The notes under the pieces are model-generated. The model had not been told where the DNA came from. It searched no databases and saw nothing but the letters and a program-made list of their open reading frames with translations. Shown piece after piece: positions 1 to 8,671 of a stretch of 64,000 nucleotides of DNA. A program made the translations under genes and the position numbers. The stretch covers positions 5,270,001 through 5,334,000 of the forward strand of contig NZ_PJMQ01000001.1 of assembly GCF_002846335.1 (NCBI RefSeq). The letters are read 5' to 3'. The DNA is from Janthinobacterium sp. 61 (GTDB lineage Bacteria > Pseudomonadota > Gammaproteobacteria > Burkholderiales > Burkholderiaceae_D). Position 1 is the stretch's first letter. Each line of letters starts with the position of its first letter.

Positions 1-921
1 CTGAAAGGCCGGCGCAACTGGGCGGCCGCCATCATGACCGTGTCCCTGATCCTCGTCATCGTGCTGCCGCTGGCCCTCGTCACTTACAACCTGGCCGACA
101 ATGTGTCGCGCGTGTACGAGCAGATCCGCGTCGCGCTGGAATCGGGCGGCCTGCATCCTCCGGCCTGGCTGTCCAGCATTCCCGTGGTGGGCGAAACCAT
201 CGATGGCTATGTGCGGCGCCTGCTGGAAGACCGCGAAGAATTATTGAATTTGGGTAAGACCATGCTGGAGCCGGCGCGCCATTTCCTCGCTTCCGGCGGC
301 ATCTTGCTGGGCACGGGCCTGGCGCAGACCAGCTTGGCCGTGTTTGTCAGCTTCTTCCTCTACCGCGACGGCCAGCAACTGAGCCGTGCCCTGATGACGG
401 GCGCCGGCCGCATCATCGGCGACAGCGCACCGGGCGTGGGCCTGACCATCAGCCGCACCGTGCGCGGCGTCATGTACGGCTTGCTGGGCACGGCGCTGGC
501 GCAGGCTTTGGTGGCCGTGGTGGGTTTTTTGATCGCCGGCGTGCCGGCCGTGGCGCTGCTGGGCGTGGCCACTTTCATCTTTTCGCTGATCCCCGTGGGG
601 CCGCCCCTGATCTGGGGCGGTGCCGCCATCTGGCTGTTTACGGAAGGGCAGACGGGCTGGGGTATTTTCATGGTGATGTGGGGCGCGCTGCTGATCAGCG
701 GCGTGGACAATGTCGTCAAGCCCATGCTGATCAGCCGCGGCAGCAGCCTGCCATTTTTGCTGGTGCTGCTGGGCGTGCTGGGCGGCGTACTGGCCTTCGG
801 CTTCGTCGGCATCTTCATCGGCCCGACCCTGCTGGCGGTGCTGTACAGTTTGCTGCAAACGTGGACGGTGGGAGAGACCACCGTGCCACAGGGCAAAGAT
901 ACGCTGACGCGCAAGAAGTAA
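1..921 (+). CDS. AI-2E family transporter (5' end missing)
   Basis: The frame is open from the first base, so the gene begins before the window; about 306 C-terminal residues are visible. The protein is a polytopic inner-membrane protein with long hydrophobic stretches and the glycine/proline-rich C-terminal half typical of the AI-2E exporter / PerM permease family (for example IPVGPPLIWGGAAIWLF and FVGIFIGPTLLAVLYSLL). Family members are assigned to export of small molecules or Na+/H+ antiport; the substrate cannot be read from sequence. The stop codon abuts the stop of the convergent gene at 922 with no spacer and no visible terminator. Family assignment is firm, function is not. Confidence 0.85.
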   Translation: MKGRRNWAAAIMTVSLILVIVLPLALVTYNLADNVSRVYEQIRVALESGGLHPPAWLSSIPVVGETIDGYVRRLLEDREELLNLGKTMLEPARHFLASGGILLGTGLAQTSLAVFVSFFLYRDGQQLSRALMTGAGRIIGDSAPGVGLTISRTVRGVMYGLLGTALAQALVAVVGFLIAGVPAVALLGVATFIFSLIPVGPPLIWGGAAIWLFTEGQTGWGIFMVMWGALLISGVDNVVKPMLISRGSSLPFLLVLLGVLGGVLAFGFVGIFIGPTLLAVLYSLLQTWTVGETTVPQGKDTLTRKK

Positions 922-2295
922 TCAGTCTCTTAAATCCGCATCCAGATCCCGCTCCTGCTTGGGGATTACCTTGATCAGTACGATGCGGGGCCCGTTCATT
1001 TTCTTGACGACGATGTCGAAGTCGACAAAGGTGATGCGCTGGCCCTGCTTCGGAATGTCCCCCAGCTTGACCATGATCAAGCCGCCCACCGATTCCACAT
1101 CGTCCAGCCCCAGTTCCTCGTTTTCAATATCGATGCCGAGGATGCGTTCGAGCGAAAAGATGGGCAGGCTGGCCTTGCCGATCAGGGTGCCGTCGCTTTG
1201 TTTGAGCCAGTCGTTTTCATTGCGGCGGAATTCATCGCGGATTTCGCCCACCATGGCGCCAAGCAAGTTATCCAGGGTGATGAAACCCAGCGGGCGCTTG
1301 CCCTTTTCGCCGATCAAGGCGAAGTGGGGCGCGCCATCTCGGAACCGGCGGAACAGTTCCAGCGCCGGCGTGCGCGCGGAAATGATATCGACGGGACGCA
1401 GGAAGGGCGTAAACGAGGTGATCGGTTTACCCGCCTGCTGGGCAAAGAACAGGTCTTTCAGGTGCACCACGCCTAGCACATCGTCTTCATTCATGTCGAA
1501 ATACGGGTAGCGGCTGAAGCGGTTGCGCAGCACCGTGTCGAGGTTTTCTTCCAGGGTGCTCGACGCGTGCAGGGCGATCACTTCATTGATCGGACGCATC
1601 AGGTCCGACACCGTCATTTGTTCGAAATCAAGCGACTGGGCCAGGATGTTGCGCTCGTCGCGCGTAAATTTTTCGCCCGGCTGGCTGGTGCGCAGGATCA
1701 GTTTCAGCTCTTCGGACGAGTAATGGGCGTCGTGGCCGCCCTTGCCGGACAGGCCCGCCATGCGCAGCACCCAGTTGGCGCTGGCGTTGAGCAGGTAAAT
1801 GGCTGGATACATGGCCCAATAGAAACCATACAGGGGAATCGCGCTCCACAGGCCGACGGCTTCCGGATTGCGGATGGCCATCGATTTGGGCGCCAGTTCG
1901 CCCACGACGATGTGCAGGAAGGAAATGACGCTGAAGGCGACGACGAAAGACACGCCGTGGATCAGTTCTTGCGAAGTGACGCCGACGGCGCCGAACAGCG
2001 GCTCCAGCAAGCCGGCAAACGCCGGTTCGCCGACCCAGCCCAGGCCCAGCGAGGCCAGGGTAATGCCCAGCTGGCAGGCGGACAGGTAGGCGTCCAGCTG
2101 GCCATGCACCTTGGACAGGATGCGGCCCCGTAGTCCCTGTGTCTTGGCGATGGCGCGAATGCGCGTGCGCCGTAATGTAACGATGCCAAACTCGGCGGCA
2201 ACAAAAAAACCGTTCAGCGCGACCAGGAAGAGGGCGAGCAGGACTAGCAAGACATTGTGCATGGGGGCGCTGAAGATGGGCTGTAAAAACGTCAT
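922..2295 (-). CDS. CNNM/CorC-HlyC family membrane protein with CBS pair
   Basis: The 457-residue protein has the standard four-part layout of the UPF0053 / hemolysin-C-like family: an N-terminal DUF21 (CNNM) transmembrane domain at about residues 12-195, two CBS domains at about 220-350, and a C-terminal CorC_HlyC domain at about 365-445. The family is linked to Mg2+/Co2+ efflux or resistance; the ion is not deducible here. I kept the first Met because the frame starts there, but Met12 directly before the first membrane helix is an equally good start. It is convergent with the AI-2E gene and not obviously co-transcribed with the MFS gene upstream. Confidence 0.85.
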   Translation of the reverse strand: MTFLQPIFSAPMHNVLLVLLALFLVALNGFFVAAEFGIVTLRRTRIRAIAKTQGLRGRILSKVHGQLDAYLSACQLGITLASLGLGWVGEPAFAGLLEPLFGAVGVTSQELIHGVSFVVAFSVISFLHIVVGELAPKSMAIRNPEAVGLWSAIPLYGFYWAMYPAIYLLNASANWVLRMAGLSGKGGHDAHYSSEELKLILRTSQPGEKFTRDERNILAQSLDFEQMTVSDLMRPINEVIALHASSTLEENLDTVLRNRFSRYPYFDMNEDDVLGVVHLKDLFFAQQAGKPITSFTPFLRPVDIISARTPALELFRRFRDGAPHFALIGEKGKRPLGFITLDNLLGAMVGEIRDEFRRNENDWLKQSDGTLIGKASLPIFSLERILGIDIENEELGLDDVESVGGLIMVKLGDIPKQGQRITFVDFDIVVKKMNGPRIVLIKVIPKQERDLDADLRD

Positions 2296-2382
2296 CTTAA
2301 ACGACGAAGGGCGGCATAACCTAATTTAGCCGCGCCCCCCGCCCCTGCAGGCGGTGGCGCGCGCTGGGTTATTCCCGCTTTT

Positions 2383-3717
2383 TCAGCCTTTGGCCGCCGT
2401 TTGCGGTCCTCCGCGCATGGCAAAGACCATGACGGCCGAGACGATGGCGGGGATGGCGACGACGAGGAAAATCGTGCTGTTGGGCCAGTTCAGGCGGATC
2501 AGTTCGCCACCGAGCACGGGGCCGATGATGGAGCCGATACGCCCGATGCCCAGGCTCCAGCCTATGCCCGTCGAGCGCAAGGTGGTCGGGTAGTAGCTTG
2601 CCGCCAGGGCGTTGACGGCAGGTTGGCCGCCCACCACGCAAAAGCCCGCGATGAAGATGGTGATGAAGAGGAAGGCCAGCGACACGTCGGGACGGCCGAT
2701 CAGGGCAATCGCCACGGCGGCGACTAAAAAGCATGGCAGCAGGATGCGGCGGAAGCTGGAGCGGTCGATCAGCTGGCCCATGACGAGGGTGCCGATGGTG
2801 CCGCCCACTTGCAGGGCCGTGCCCGCCAGCACGGCGTTGGCCGTGGACAGGCCCGCTTCCTTGGCGATGGTCGGCAGCCAGTTCGACAGGAAATATAAAT
2901 TCAGCAAGTTCATGAAGTTGATGACCCACAACAGAATTGTCATCTTCGCGCGGCCACCCGTAAACAATTGCAGCACGGGCGCGCCCTTGTGTGCCTTCTC
3001 ATGCACGACATATTGCGTGTCGGCCGTGATGCTCACGGTCGGATCGATACGTTTCAACCACTGCGCCACTTTGTCGAGCTTGCGTTTCTTCAATACCAGG
3101 AATTGCATCGATTCCGGCAGCAGGAAGAACATCAGCACGCCGATCACCAGCGGCACCACGCCACCCACGTAAAACACGGATTGCCAGCCGAATGCGGGAA
3201 TCAGCGCGGCGGACAGCAAGCCACCGAGCACGGCGCCCAGGGTAAAACCGCACGAGACCAGCATCATCAGCGTGACTTTCTTGCGCAGGGGGCTGTATTC
3301 GCCGGCCAGCGCCATGGCGTTTGGCATCACGGCGCCCAGGCCCAGTCCCGTGATGAAACGGATTAGCTGCAATTGTTCGATGTTCGTCGCCAGCGGCGTG
3401 ACCAGCATGCACAGCGAAAAGAAGATGGTCGAGCCGATCAGTACGGGGCGGCGCCCGAACTTGTCGGCCGTGATGCTGAAGACAAGCGAGCCGACCAGCA
3501 TGCCCAACAGGCCCGCGCCAAACACGGGGCCCAGGTTGGCCTTGCTGACATGCCAGTCGGCGATGATGGCTGGCGCCACATAGCCCATCGCCTGCACGTC
3601 GAAGCCATCCATGATGACGCACAGCCCGCACAGGATCAGCATGCCGATCTGGAAGGAGCCGATCTTGTTGTTATTGATGAGATCGGGAATATCGATCGTC
3701 TTGCCTGCCGTGGACAT
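2383..3717 (-). CDS. MFS transporter, aromatic acid:H+ symporter (AAHS) type
   Basis: The 444-residue protein has about 12 hydrophobic segments and the first-helix signature DGFDVQAMGYVAPAI, which resembles the DG-D motif of AAHS permeases such as PcaK and BenK. A loop 2-3 motif DKFGRRPVLIG matches the major-facilitator consensus. It probably imports a benzoate-like aromatic acid with protons. No ring-cleavage or aromatic catabolism genes lie nearby, so the substrate is open. The start at 3717 is preceded on the coding strand by the purine-rich stretch AGGAGCGGCACC, which gives a good ribosome site. It is divergent from the serine hydrolase at 3901. Confidence 0.82.
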   Translation of the reverse strand: MSTAGKTIDIPDLINNNKIGSFQIGMLILCGLCVIMDGFDVQAMGYVAPAIIADWHVSKANLGPVFGAGLLGMLVGSLVFSITADKFGRRPVLIGSTIFFSLCMLVTPLATNIEQLQLIRFITGLGLGAVMPNAMALAGEYSPLRKKVTLMMLVSCGFTLGAVLGGLLSAALIPAFGWQSVFYVGGVVPLVIGVLMFFLLPESMQFLVLKKRKLDKVAQWLKRIDPTVSITADTQYVVHEKAHKGAPVLQLFTGGRAKMTILLWVINFMNLLNLYFLSNWLPTIAKEAGLSTANAVLAGTALQVGGTIGTLVMGQLIDRSSFRRILLPCFLVAAVAIALIGRPDVSLAFLFITIFIAGFCVVGGQPAVNALAASYYPTTLRSTGIGWSLGIGRIGSIIGPVLGGELIRLNWPNSTIFLVVAIPAIVSAVMVFAMRGGPQTAAKG

Positions 3718-3888
3718 GGTGCCGCTCCTGTTTTTTTATGGTGGTCGCGCCCTTCCGGCGAGGGATAGGCGCGTGTTTGTCTCAGGCTTCATTACAATCG
3801 CTTTTGATTGATTATTCAAACGTTATTTTCGAATGGATTTATCGGATTAGCTAATGAATATGGCGCAGAAGCAACCTTATCTACATGC

Positions 3889-3894
3889 TAATAT
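3889..3894 (+). promoter_or_regulatory. Candidate extended -10 box of the serine hydrolase gene
   Basis: TGCTAATAT (extended TGn at 3886-3888, TAATAT at 3889-3894) lies seven bases before the ATG at 3901. No convincing -35 is seen, which an extended -10 can tolerate. Transcription would begin at or next to the start codon, and there is no Shine-Dalgarno sequence between the box and the ATG, so a leaderless mRNA is possible. Confidence 0.4.
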
Positions 3895-3900
3895 CGCACC

Positions 3901-4920
3901 ATGAAAAATCTTGTTAGCCACTTTCTTGCCCTGCAAGCCAGCCTGCCGGCGCACGGCCCCGGTTTCAGCGCGCTGATCCTGCGCGACGGCGAGACCGTTT
4001 TGGAGCTGCATCACGGCCTGGCGTGCCTGGAACTGGGCGTGCCCCTGACGGCGCAGTCGCGTTACTACCTGGCTTCGGAATCAAAGCAATTCACGGCAGC
4101 CTGCGTGCTCGACCTGGTGCGCCGGGGCACCATTGGCCTCGACGATGACGTGGCGTCCCATCTGCCCGAGGTGCGGCAGTTCGGCGCCATCATCACGGTG
4201 CGCCAGTTGCTCAATCACACCAGCGGCATTCCCGATTATTTTGACTACCTGGCGTGCCAGCTGGGTCGCCACGACGGCGATTACTTTGACAATGCGCTGC
4301 TGCTGCGCCTGATCGCCCGGATGGACGCGCTGACGTTCCCGCCCGGCAGCGCGCATGCCTACAGTAATTGCAATTACATTTTGCTGGCCAAACTGGTGGA
4401 GGTGGTATCTGGTCAGCCGCTGGCCACGCAGGCGCGCGAACGCCTGTTTGCGCCGCTGGGCATGCACGCCACGGCATTTGATGTCGACCGGCAAGCTGTC
4501 ATGCCGCAGCGCGTGCGCAGCTATACCGTTGATCCTGCGCAAGCGTGCGCCTATCGCCAGCACCTTGGCAATGCGAATACAGTCGGTGACGGCGGCGTGT
4601 ATGCCTCGCTGCACGACCTGGTCTTGTGGGAGCGCGACTGGCAGCGCCAGTACCACGACCCGGCCAGCCTGGTGCGTGCGCAGCTGGCCGAAACGCCGGG
4701 CCCCGATGGCCAAAGCTGGTCCTACCGCTTTGGCCTGGAGCAAATCGAGCATGGCGGACGTGCGGTGGTATTCCATGACGGCGGGCTGTGGGGTTTCCGT
4801 GCCTTGCTGCTGCGCGTGCCCGAGGCAGGCCTGTCCGTGATCCAGCTGGCGAACGTGGATAGCTGCGAGCCGGACCAGGCGGCCTGGCTGGCAGCCATCG
4901 CCACCGATCTGGACGCCTGA
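3901..4920 (+). CDS. Serine hydrolase, beta-lactamase/class C PBP-like
   Basis: The 339-residue protein carries the three active-site motifs of the class C beta-lactamase / esterase / DD-peptidase superfamily: S59-E-S-K62 (SxxK), Y154-S-N156 (YxN) and H292-D-G (the KTG-box equivalent). The NHTSGIPDY stretch at about residue 105 is also typical of this group. No clear signal peptide is seen, so a cytoplasmic esterase or peptidase role is as likely as a cell-wall role. Its substrate is unknown. It ends 11 bases before the convergent nhaR-type gene, and no terminator hairpin is evident between them. Confidence 0.85.
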   Translation: MKNLVSHFLALQASLPAHGPGFSALILRDGETVLELHHGLACLELGVPLTAQSRYYLASESKQFTAACVLDLVRRGTIGLDDDVASHLPEVRQFGAIITVRQLLNHTSGIPDYFDYLACQLGRHDGDYFDNALLLRLIARMDALTFPPGSAHAYSNCNYILLAKLVEVVSGQPLATQARERLFAPLGMHATAFDVDRQAVMPQRVRSYTVDPAQACAYRQHLGNANTVGDGGVYASLHDLVLWERDWQRQYHDPASLVRAQLAETPGPDGQSWSYRFGLEQIEHGGRAVVFHDGGLWGFRALLLRVPEAGLSVIQLANVDSCEPDQAAWLAAIATDLDA

Positions 4921-4931
4921 TCAGTGCCGCT

Positions 4932-5834
4932 TCAGTGCACGGCGCGGCCGGGCACGGCCGCCAGGATCACGTCCAGCGCCGGGTGCATGATCTTGCGTTC
5001 GTTCGAGATGACGTAAAACTGCTCGCGCAGGGACGAGGCGTCACCGACCAGCACGGCGCCGAATTGCTCCTCGATATCGGCCGCCAGGCTGGCCGAGGCG
5101 AAGAACAGGCCCAGGCCCTTGCGGCCGAAGGCGTTGAGCATGGCGTTGTCTTCGAATTCACCGACCACGTCGGGGCGCACGCCCTGCTGCACCATCCATT
5201 CGTCGATGCGTCCACGCAGGGCGTTATTGCGCGCGGGCAGCAGAAATGGCGCGCCGTGCAGGCTGTGCGGGAAATTATCGCGGTAGTGTTCGGCCAGCGC
5301 GGGGATGGCGAACAGCTTCATGGCGCTTTCGCCCCACAGGTGGCTGGACACGCGCAGGCTGGCGCCGGCCGGCACGGCGCGGTCCGTCAATACCAGGTCC
5401 AGCTTGTGCAGGGCCAGGTCGGCCAGCAGGGACTCGAATTCATCTTCCAGGCACACCAGCTTGACGGGCTTGTCCAGGCTGCGCGTGGCGTCGAGCATGC
5501 GGTAGGCCATCAGTTTCGGCAGGGAATCGGAAATGCCCACGGTCAGGCGCATCTTTTCCGCGTCGGTGTCGGCCAGCGCTTCCTGCATCTGTTCACCGAG
5601 CAGGAAAATCTGGTCCGCGTAGCCGAGCGCCAGCCGGCCCGCTTCCGTCGGCACCAAACGCCGTCCCTGCGGCTGCAGCAGGGACTTGCCCAGTTCCTTT
5701 TCCAGCAAGGCCAACTGGGTGCTGATGGTTTGCACGGCCAGGCCCAGGCGTTCGGCCGCGCGCGTCACGCCGCCTTCCTTGGCGACTACCCAAAAGAAAT
5801 ACAAATGGCGGTAATTGAAACCGGTAGTTTTCAT
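4932..5834 (-). CDS. nhaR: LysR-family transcriptional regulator, NhaR type
   Basis: This 300-residue protein has an N-terminal winged helix-turn-helix (about residues 6-65, with FFWVVAKEGGVTRAAERLG) and a LysR effector-binding domain. The opening NYRHLYFFWVVAKEGG and the overall length match the NhaR subgroup, which in enterobacteria activates the Na+/H+ antiporter gene nhaA. No nhaA is in the window. The gene is divergent from the TerC/DUF475 gene, and the 115-base spacer between them holds a perfect 13-base palindrome, so this regulator may control that neighbour. Subfamily call is moderately sure, target is inference. Confidence 0.78.
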   Translation of the reverse strand: MKTTGFNYRHLYFFWVVAKEGGVTRAAERLGLAVQTISTQLALLEKELGKSLLQPQGRRLVPTEAGRLALGYADQIFLLGEQMQEALADTDAEKMRLTVGISDSLPKLMAYRMLDATRSLDKPVKLVCLEDEFESLLADLALHKLDLVLTDRAVPAGASLRVSSHLWGESAMKLFAIPALAEHYRDNFPHSLHGAPFLLPARNNALRGRIDEWMVQQGVRPDVVGEFEDNAMLNAFGRKGLGLFFASASLAADIEEQFGAVLVGDASSLREQFYVISNERKIMHPALDVILAAVPGRAVH

Positions 5835-5892
5835 CGTGAGGGCCTATCTTCTGTTTTTACGAAGTAATACTTCCATTATCTTCTATTTTTAA

Positions 5893-5905
5893 ATGTGTCA
5901 CACAT
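5893..5905. promoter_or_regulatory. 13-base palindrome in the nhaR/terC-like divergent promoter
   Basis: ATGTGT-C-ACACAT is a perfect inverted repeat with a single central base. It ends three bases before a -10-like TATACT at 5909-5914 that would serve the TerC/DUF475 gene, and lies about 60 bases upstream of the LysR gene. Position and symmetry suggest an operator, perhaps for the LysR protein or for a CRP-like factor (TGTG/CACA halves). The binding protein is not known. Confidence 0.4.
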
Positions 5906-5949
5906 CCCTATACTACGTTCCATTGAATTTGGATAAAGGGGAACTATCG

Positions 5950-7029
5950 ATGAAACATTTCAGAGTGTCATTTTTAGTGACATTTATCTGCTTGGGAATT
6001 TCCGCCTGGTGGGGTTACACGCACGGTGGCGTGTCGACCATGCTGTCGGCATTGGGCATTGCGGTGATCCTGGGCGTGATGGAAGTGTCGCTGTCGTTTG
6101 ACAACGCGGTGGTCAATGCCTCGGTGCTGAAGAACTGGGACAAGTTCTGGCAGAACCTGTTCTTGGGCGTGGGTATCATCATCGCCGTGTTCGGCATGCG
6201 TCTGCTGTTCCCGCTGGTCATCGTGGCGCAAGCGGCGGACCTGGGCTTGATGGAAGTGTGGAATCTGGCCCTGAGCAACCCGGAACAGTATTCGATGCAC
6301 CTGACGAATCACCATGCGGAAGTGGCGGCTTTCGGCGGCATTTTCCTGCTGCTGGTGTTCCTGAACTTCCTGCTGGACTCGGAAAAAGAAACGCACTGGC
6401 TGGGCCGTATTGAAGAAAAACTGGGCGCGCTGGGCAAGATCTCCTCGATTTCCGTGATGATCGCGCTGGGTACCCTGATGGTCAGCCTGTCGATGATCGA
6501 AGAAGGCCAGAAGCTGGTGGTCTTGACGGCCGGCTTGTGGGGCATCCTGACCTACGTGGGCGTCGATGTGATCAGTGGCTTGCTGGAAGGCGATAACGGC
6601 GACGGCAACATGGGCGACATCATCAAGCGCGGCGGTATTGGCGGCTTCCTGTACCTGGAAGTGCTCGACGCCTCGTTCAGCTTTGACGGCGTGATCGGCG
6701 CGTTTGCCATCACCAAGGATGTCGTGATCATCATGCTGGGTCTGGCGATTGGCGCGATGTTCGTGCGGTCGATGACGGTGTTCCTGGTACGCAAGGGTAC
6801 GCTCGACGAGTTCGTTTATCTGGAGCACGGCGCGCACTATGCGATCGGTATCCTGGCCGTGATCATGTTGGTCAGCATGAAGTTCCACATTCCCGAGATC
6901 TTCACGGGTCTGATCGGTGTGGCCTTCATTCTCGCCTCGCTGTGGTCGTCGATCCGCTACAAGCGCAGGATGGCCCTCGAAGAAGGCAAGATGGAAGCGC
7001 TGGAACCAGTCAAGGCAACAGTAGCCTAA
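5950..7029 (+). CDS. TerC-family membrane protein, DUF475
   Basis: The 359-residue integral membrane protein has two TerC-like repeats marked by acidic membrane motifs: MEVSLSFDNAVVNA near the N-terminus and LDASFSFDGVIGAFA about 200 residues later. It belongs to the DUF475 branch of the TerC/Alx superfamily, implicated in metal (Mn2+, Ca2+) homeostasis and tellurite resistance. The frame extends upstream to 5893, but the ATG at 5950 is preceded by AAAGGGGAA and starts with a typical positively charged first helix, so I chose it. It opens a gene block with two TerD genes, an AIM24-like gene and a small membrane protein, all on the same strand. Confidence 0.88.
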   Translation: MKHFRVSFLVTFICLGISAWWGYTHGGVSTMLSALGIAVILGVMEVSLSFDNAVVNASVLKNWDKFWQNLFLGVGIIIAVFGMRLLFPLVIVAQAADLGLMEVWNLALSNPEQYSMHLTNHHAEVAAFGGIFLLLVFLNFLLDSEKETHWLGRIEEKLGALGKISSISVMIALGTLMVSLSMIEEGQKLVVLTAGLWGILTYVGVDVISGLLEGDNGDGNMGDIIKRGGIGGFLYLEVLDASFSFDGVIGAFAITKDVVIIMLGLAIGAMFVRSMTVFLVRKGTLDEFVYLEHGAHYAIGILAVIMLVSMKFHIPEIFTGLIGVAFILASLWSSIRYKRRMALEEGKMEALEPVKATVA

Positions 7030-7085
7030 AGAATGCGCGGCAAACGACTACACCGGTTTGTCGGCAAGTTGTAGCAAGCGTCGCC

Positions 7086-7108
7086 GCCGGCCTGGGGAGT
7101 CAGGCCGG
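7086..7108 (+). other. Hairpin in the terC-like/terD intergenic leader
   Basis: CCGGCCTG (7087-7094) and CAGGCCGG (7101-7108) form an eight-base perfect stem around a six-base loop. No T-run follows, so it is not a standard terminator; it could be an RNA processing or stability element between the membrane gene and terD. Confidence 0.45.
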
Positions 7109-7172
7109 TGGAGGGCGCCAGGTGTTATTTATTTCATTAGCTGGACTTTATTTCACATAGGAGAAATACATC

Positions 7173-7748
7173 ATGGCAATCAGTCTGCAAAAAGGCGGCA
7201 ACGTCAACCTGAGCAAGGAAGCTCCTGGCATTTCGAAAATGATCATCGGCCTGGGCTGGGATGCCCGCGCCACCGACGGCGCCGCCTTCGACATCGACGG
7301 TTCCGTGTTCCTGCTGAAGGCCGATGGCAAGGTACGCGCCGACGTCGACATGATTTTCTACAACAACCTGAAATCGAGCGACGGCTCCGTCACCCACTCG
7401 GGCGACAACACCACCGGCGCCGGCGATGGCGACGATGAAACCGTCATCGTCGACCTGGCCACCGTGCCAGCCGAGATCGACAAGATCGCCGTCTGCGTGA
7501 CGATCCACGATGCCGAAGCGCGCAAGCAAAACTTTGGTATGGTATCGAAGGCTTACGTGCGTTGCGTGAATGCCAACGGCAACACGGAAATCGCCCGCTT
7601 CGACCTGTCGGAAGACGGTTCGGCGGAAACGGCCATGGTCTTCGGTGAAATCTACCGCAATGGCGCCGATTGGAAATTCAAGGCCATCGGCCAGGGCTAC
7701 AAGGGCGGTCTGGGTCCTTTGGCAGCCTCGTTCGGCGTCGGTGTGTAA
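7173..7748 (+). CDS. TerD-family protein (first copy)
   Basis: The 191-residue protein is a full-length TerD-domain protein. Its calcium-binding signature is present as GDN at residues 77-79 followed by GAGDGDDET at 82-90, the acidic loop that coordinates two Ca2+ ions in TerD structures. The GLGWDARAT segment near residue 27 is also typical. ATG at 7173 is preceded by ATAGGAGAAATACATC, a strong ribosome site. TerD proteins are cytoplasmic and work with TerC-type membrane proteins in tellurite, phage and envelope-stress phenotypes; the exact activity is unsettled. A palindromic repeat begins directly after its stop codon. Confidence 0.92.
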   Translation: MAISLQKGGNVNLSKEAPGISKMIIGLGWDARATDGAAFDIDGSVFLLKADGKVRADVDMIFYNNLKSSDGSVTHSGDNTTGAGDGDDETVIVDLATVPAEIDKIAVCVTIHDAEARKQNFGMVSKAYVRCVNANGNTEIARFDLSEDGSAETAMVFGEIYRNGADWKFKAIGQGYKGGLGPLAASFGVGV

Positions 7749-7869
7749 GGTAGCCACACCAAACCTACTGCGCGGTGCGCTTTGCGGCCGGCGATGCTCA
7801 CCGTACTAAAGTACGGTTGCGCTTCTCGGCCACAAATCACATCCGCTCGCTACGGTTTTGTGCGGCACC
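7749..7869. repeat. Palindromic intergenic repeat, copy 1
   Basis: This element begins at the base after the terD stop codon. Its 99-base core (7761-7859) matches the core of the element at 58575-58694 without gaps at about 80 percent identity. It contains an inner hairpin CCGTAC-TAAA-GTACGG at 7801-7816 and imperfect outer arms (CACACCAAACC against GGTTTTGTGCGG). It probably folds as a long hairpin in RNA. It resembles the repeat sequence families scattered between genes in related bacteria; I cannot count other genomic copies. Confidence 0.75.
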
Positions 7870-7936
7870 GTTATTCTGTAGTAAGGGCGGCGGTTTAGCC
7901 CGACACCATCATCATCGTCAAGGAAGGAACAGTTGT

Positions 7937-8632
7937 ATGCCAGTTTTCAATATTACCGGGGACGTCGACCCGTTCCTGCATGTGTCGCTTGCCAAAGGCG
8001 AGAAGATTTATTGCGAATCCAACGCGATGGTGATGATGGAAACCAATCTTGAGCTGAAAGGCAAGATGACTGGCGGCATAGGCGCGGCGCTGATGCGCAC
8101 CTTTGCCAACGGGGAATCGTTCTTTCAGCAGCATATCGAGGCCATGCGGGGCGACGGCGACTGCCTGCTGTCGCCCACCTTGCCCGGCGCGATGCGGGTG
8201 CTCGAGGTGGGCGCCCAGCAATACATGATCAGCGACGGCGCCTTCGTGGCGGCCAGTGCTGGCGTGGAATTGAAGGTGCGCACGCAAAGCCTTGGCAATG
8301 CGCTGTTTGCCCAGAGCGGTGGTTTTTTCATCACCGAGACGGCAGGCAGCGGCCAGTTGGCGGTATCCGGTTTTGGCGCGATGTCGATACTGGAAGTGAC
8401 GCCTGGCAAGGACGTGGTGATCGATAACGCCCACGTCGTGTGCTGGGATAACCGCCTGCAATACGAAATTTCCATGACGACCGGCAGCAGCGGCGGCTTT
8501 CTGGGTAATTTGATCAATAGCCAGACCAGCGGCGAGGGCATGGTGCTGAAGTTTTCAGGCACGGGGAAAATCCTCGTATGCTCGCGCAATCGCGCGGCCT
8601 TCCTCGCCTGGACCCAAAGCAAGCCGGCGTAA
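7937..8632 (+). CDS. AIM24 / TIGR00266 family protein
   Basis: This 231-residue protein matches the AIM24-like (TIGR00266) family: a beta-rich protein with the typical opening VDPFLHVSLAKGEKIYCESNA (split here over residues 9-29), a GxxxALMRTFANGESFF segment, and repeated glycine turns such as SGGFF and GSGQL. The family frequently sits with TerD genes in stress clusters; no enzymatic role is established. The frame is open upstream to 7775, but that stretch lies in the intergenic repeat, whereas ATG 7937 follows AAGGAAGGAACAGTTGT. It lies between two terD genes on the same strand. Confidence 0.85.
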   Translation: MPVFNITGDVDPFLHVSLAKGEKIYCESNAMVMMETNLELKGKMTGGIGAALMRTFANGESFFQQHIEAMRGDGDCLLSPTLPGAMRVLEVGAQQYMISDGAFVAASAGVELKVRTQSLGNALFAQSGGFFITETAGSGQLAVSGFGAMSILEVTPGKDVVIDNAHVVCWDNRLQYEISMTTGSSGGFLGNLINSQTSGEGMVLKFSGTGKILVCSRNRAAFLAWTQSKPA

Positions 8633-8671
8633 CACGTAGTTGATGTAACCAACCAAACAGGAGCAATGCGT

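Noticed and set aside
7775..7936. N-terminal extension of the AIM24-like protein
   Set aside because: Lies in the palindromic repeat; the internal ATG has a good ribosome site and matches the family start.
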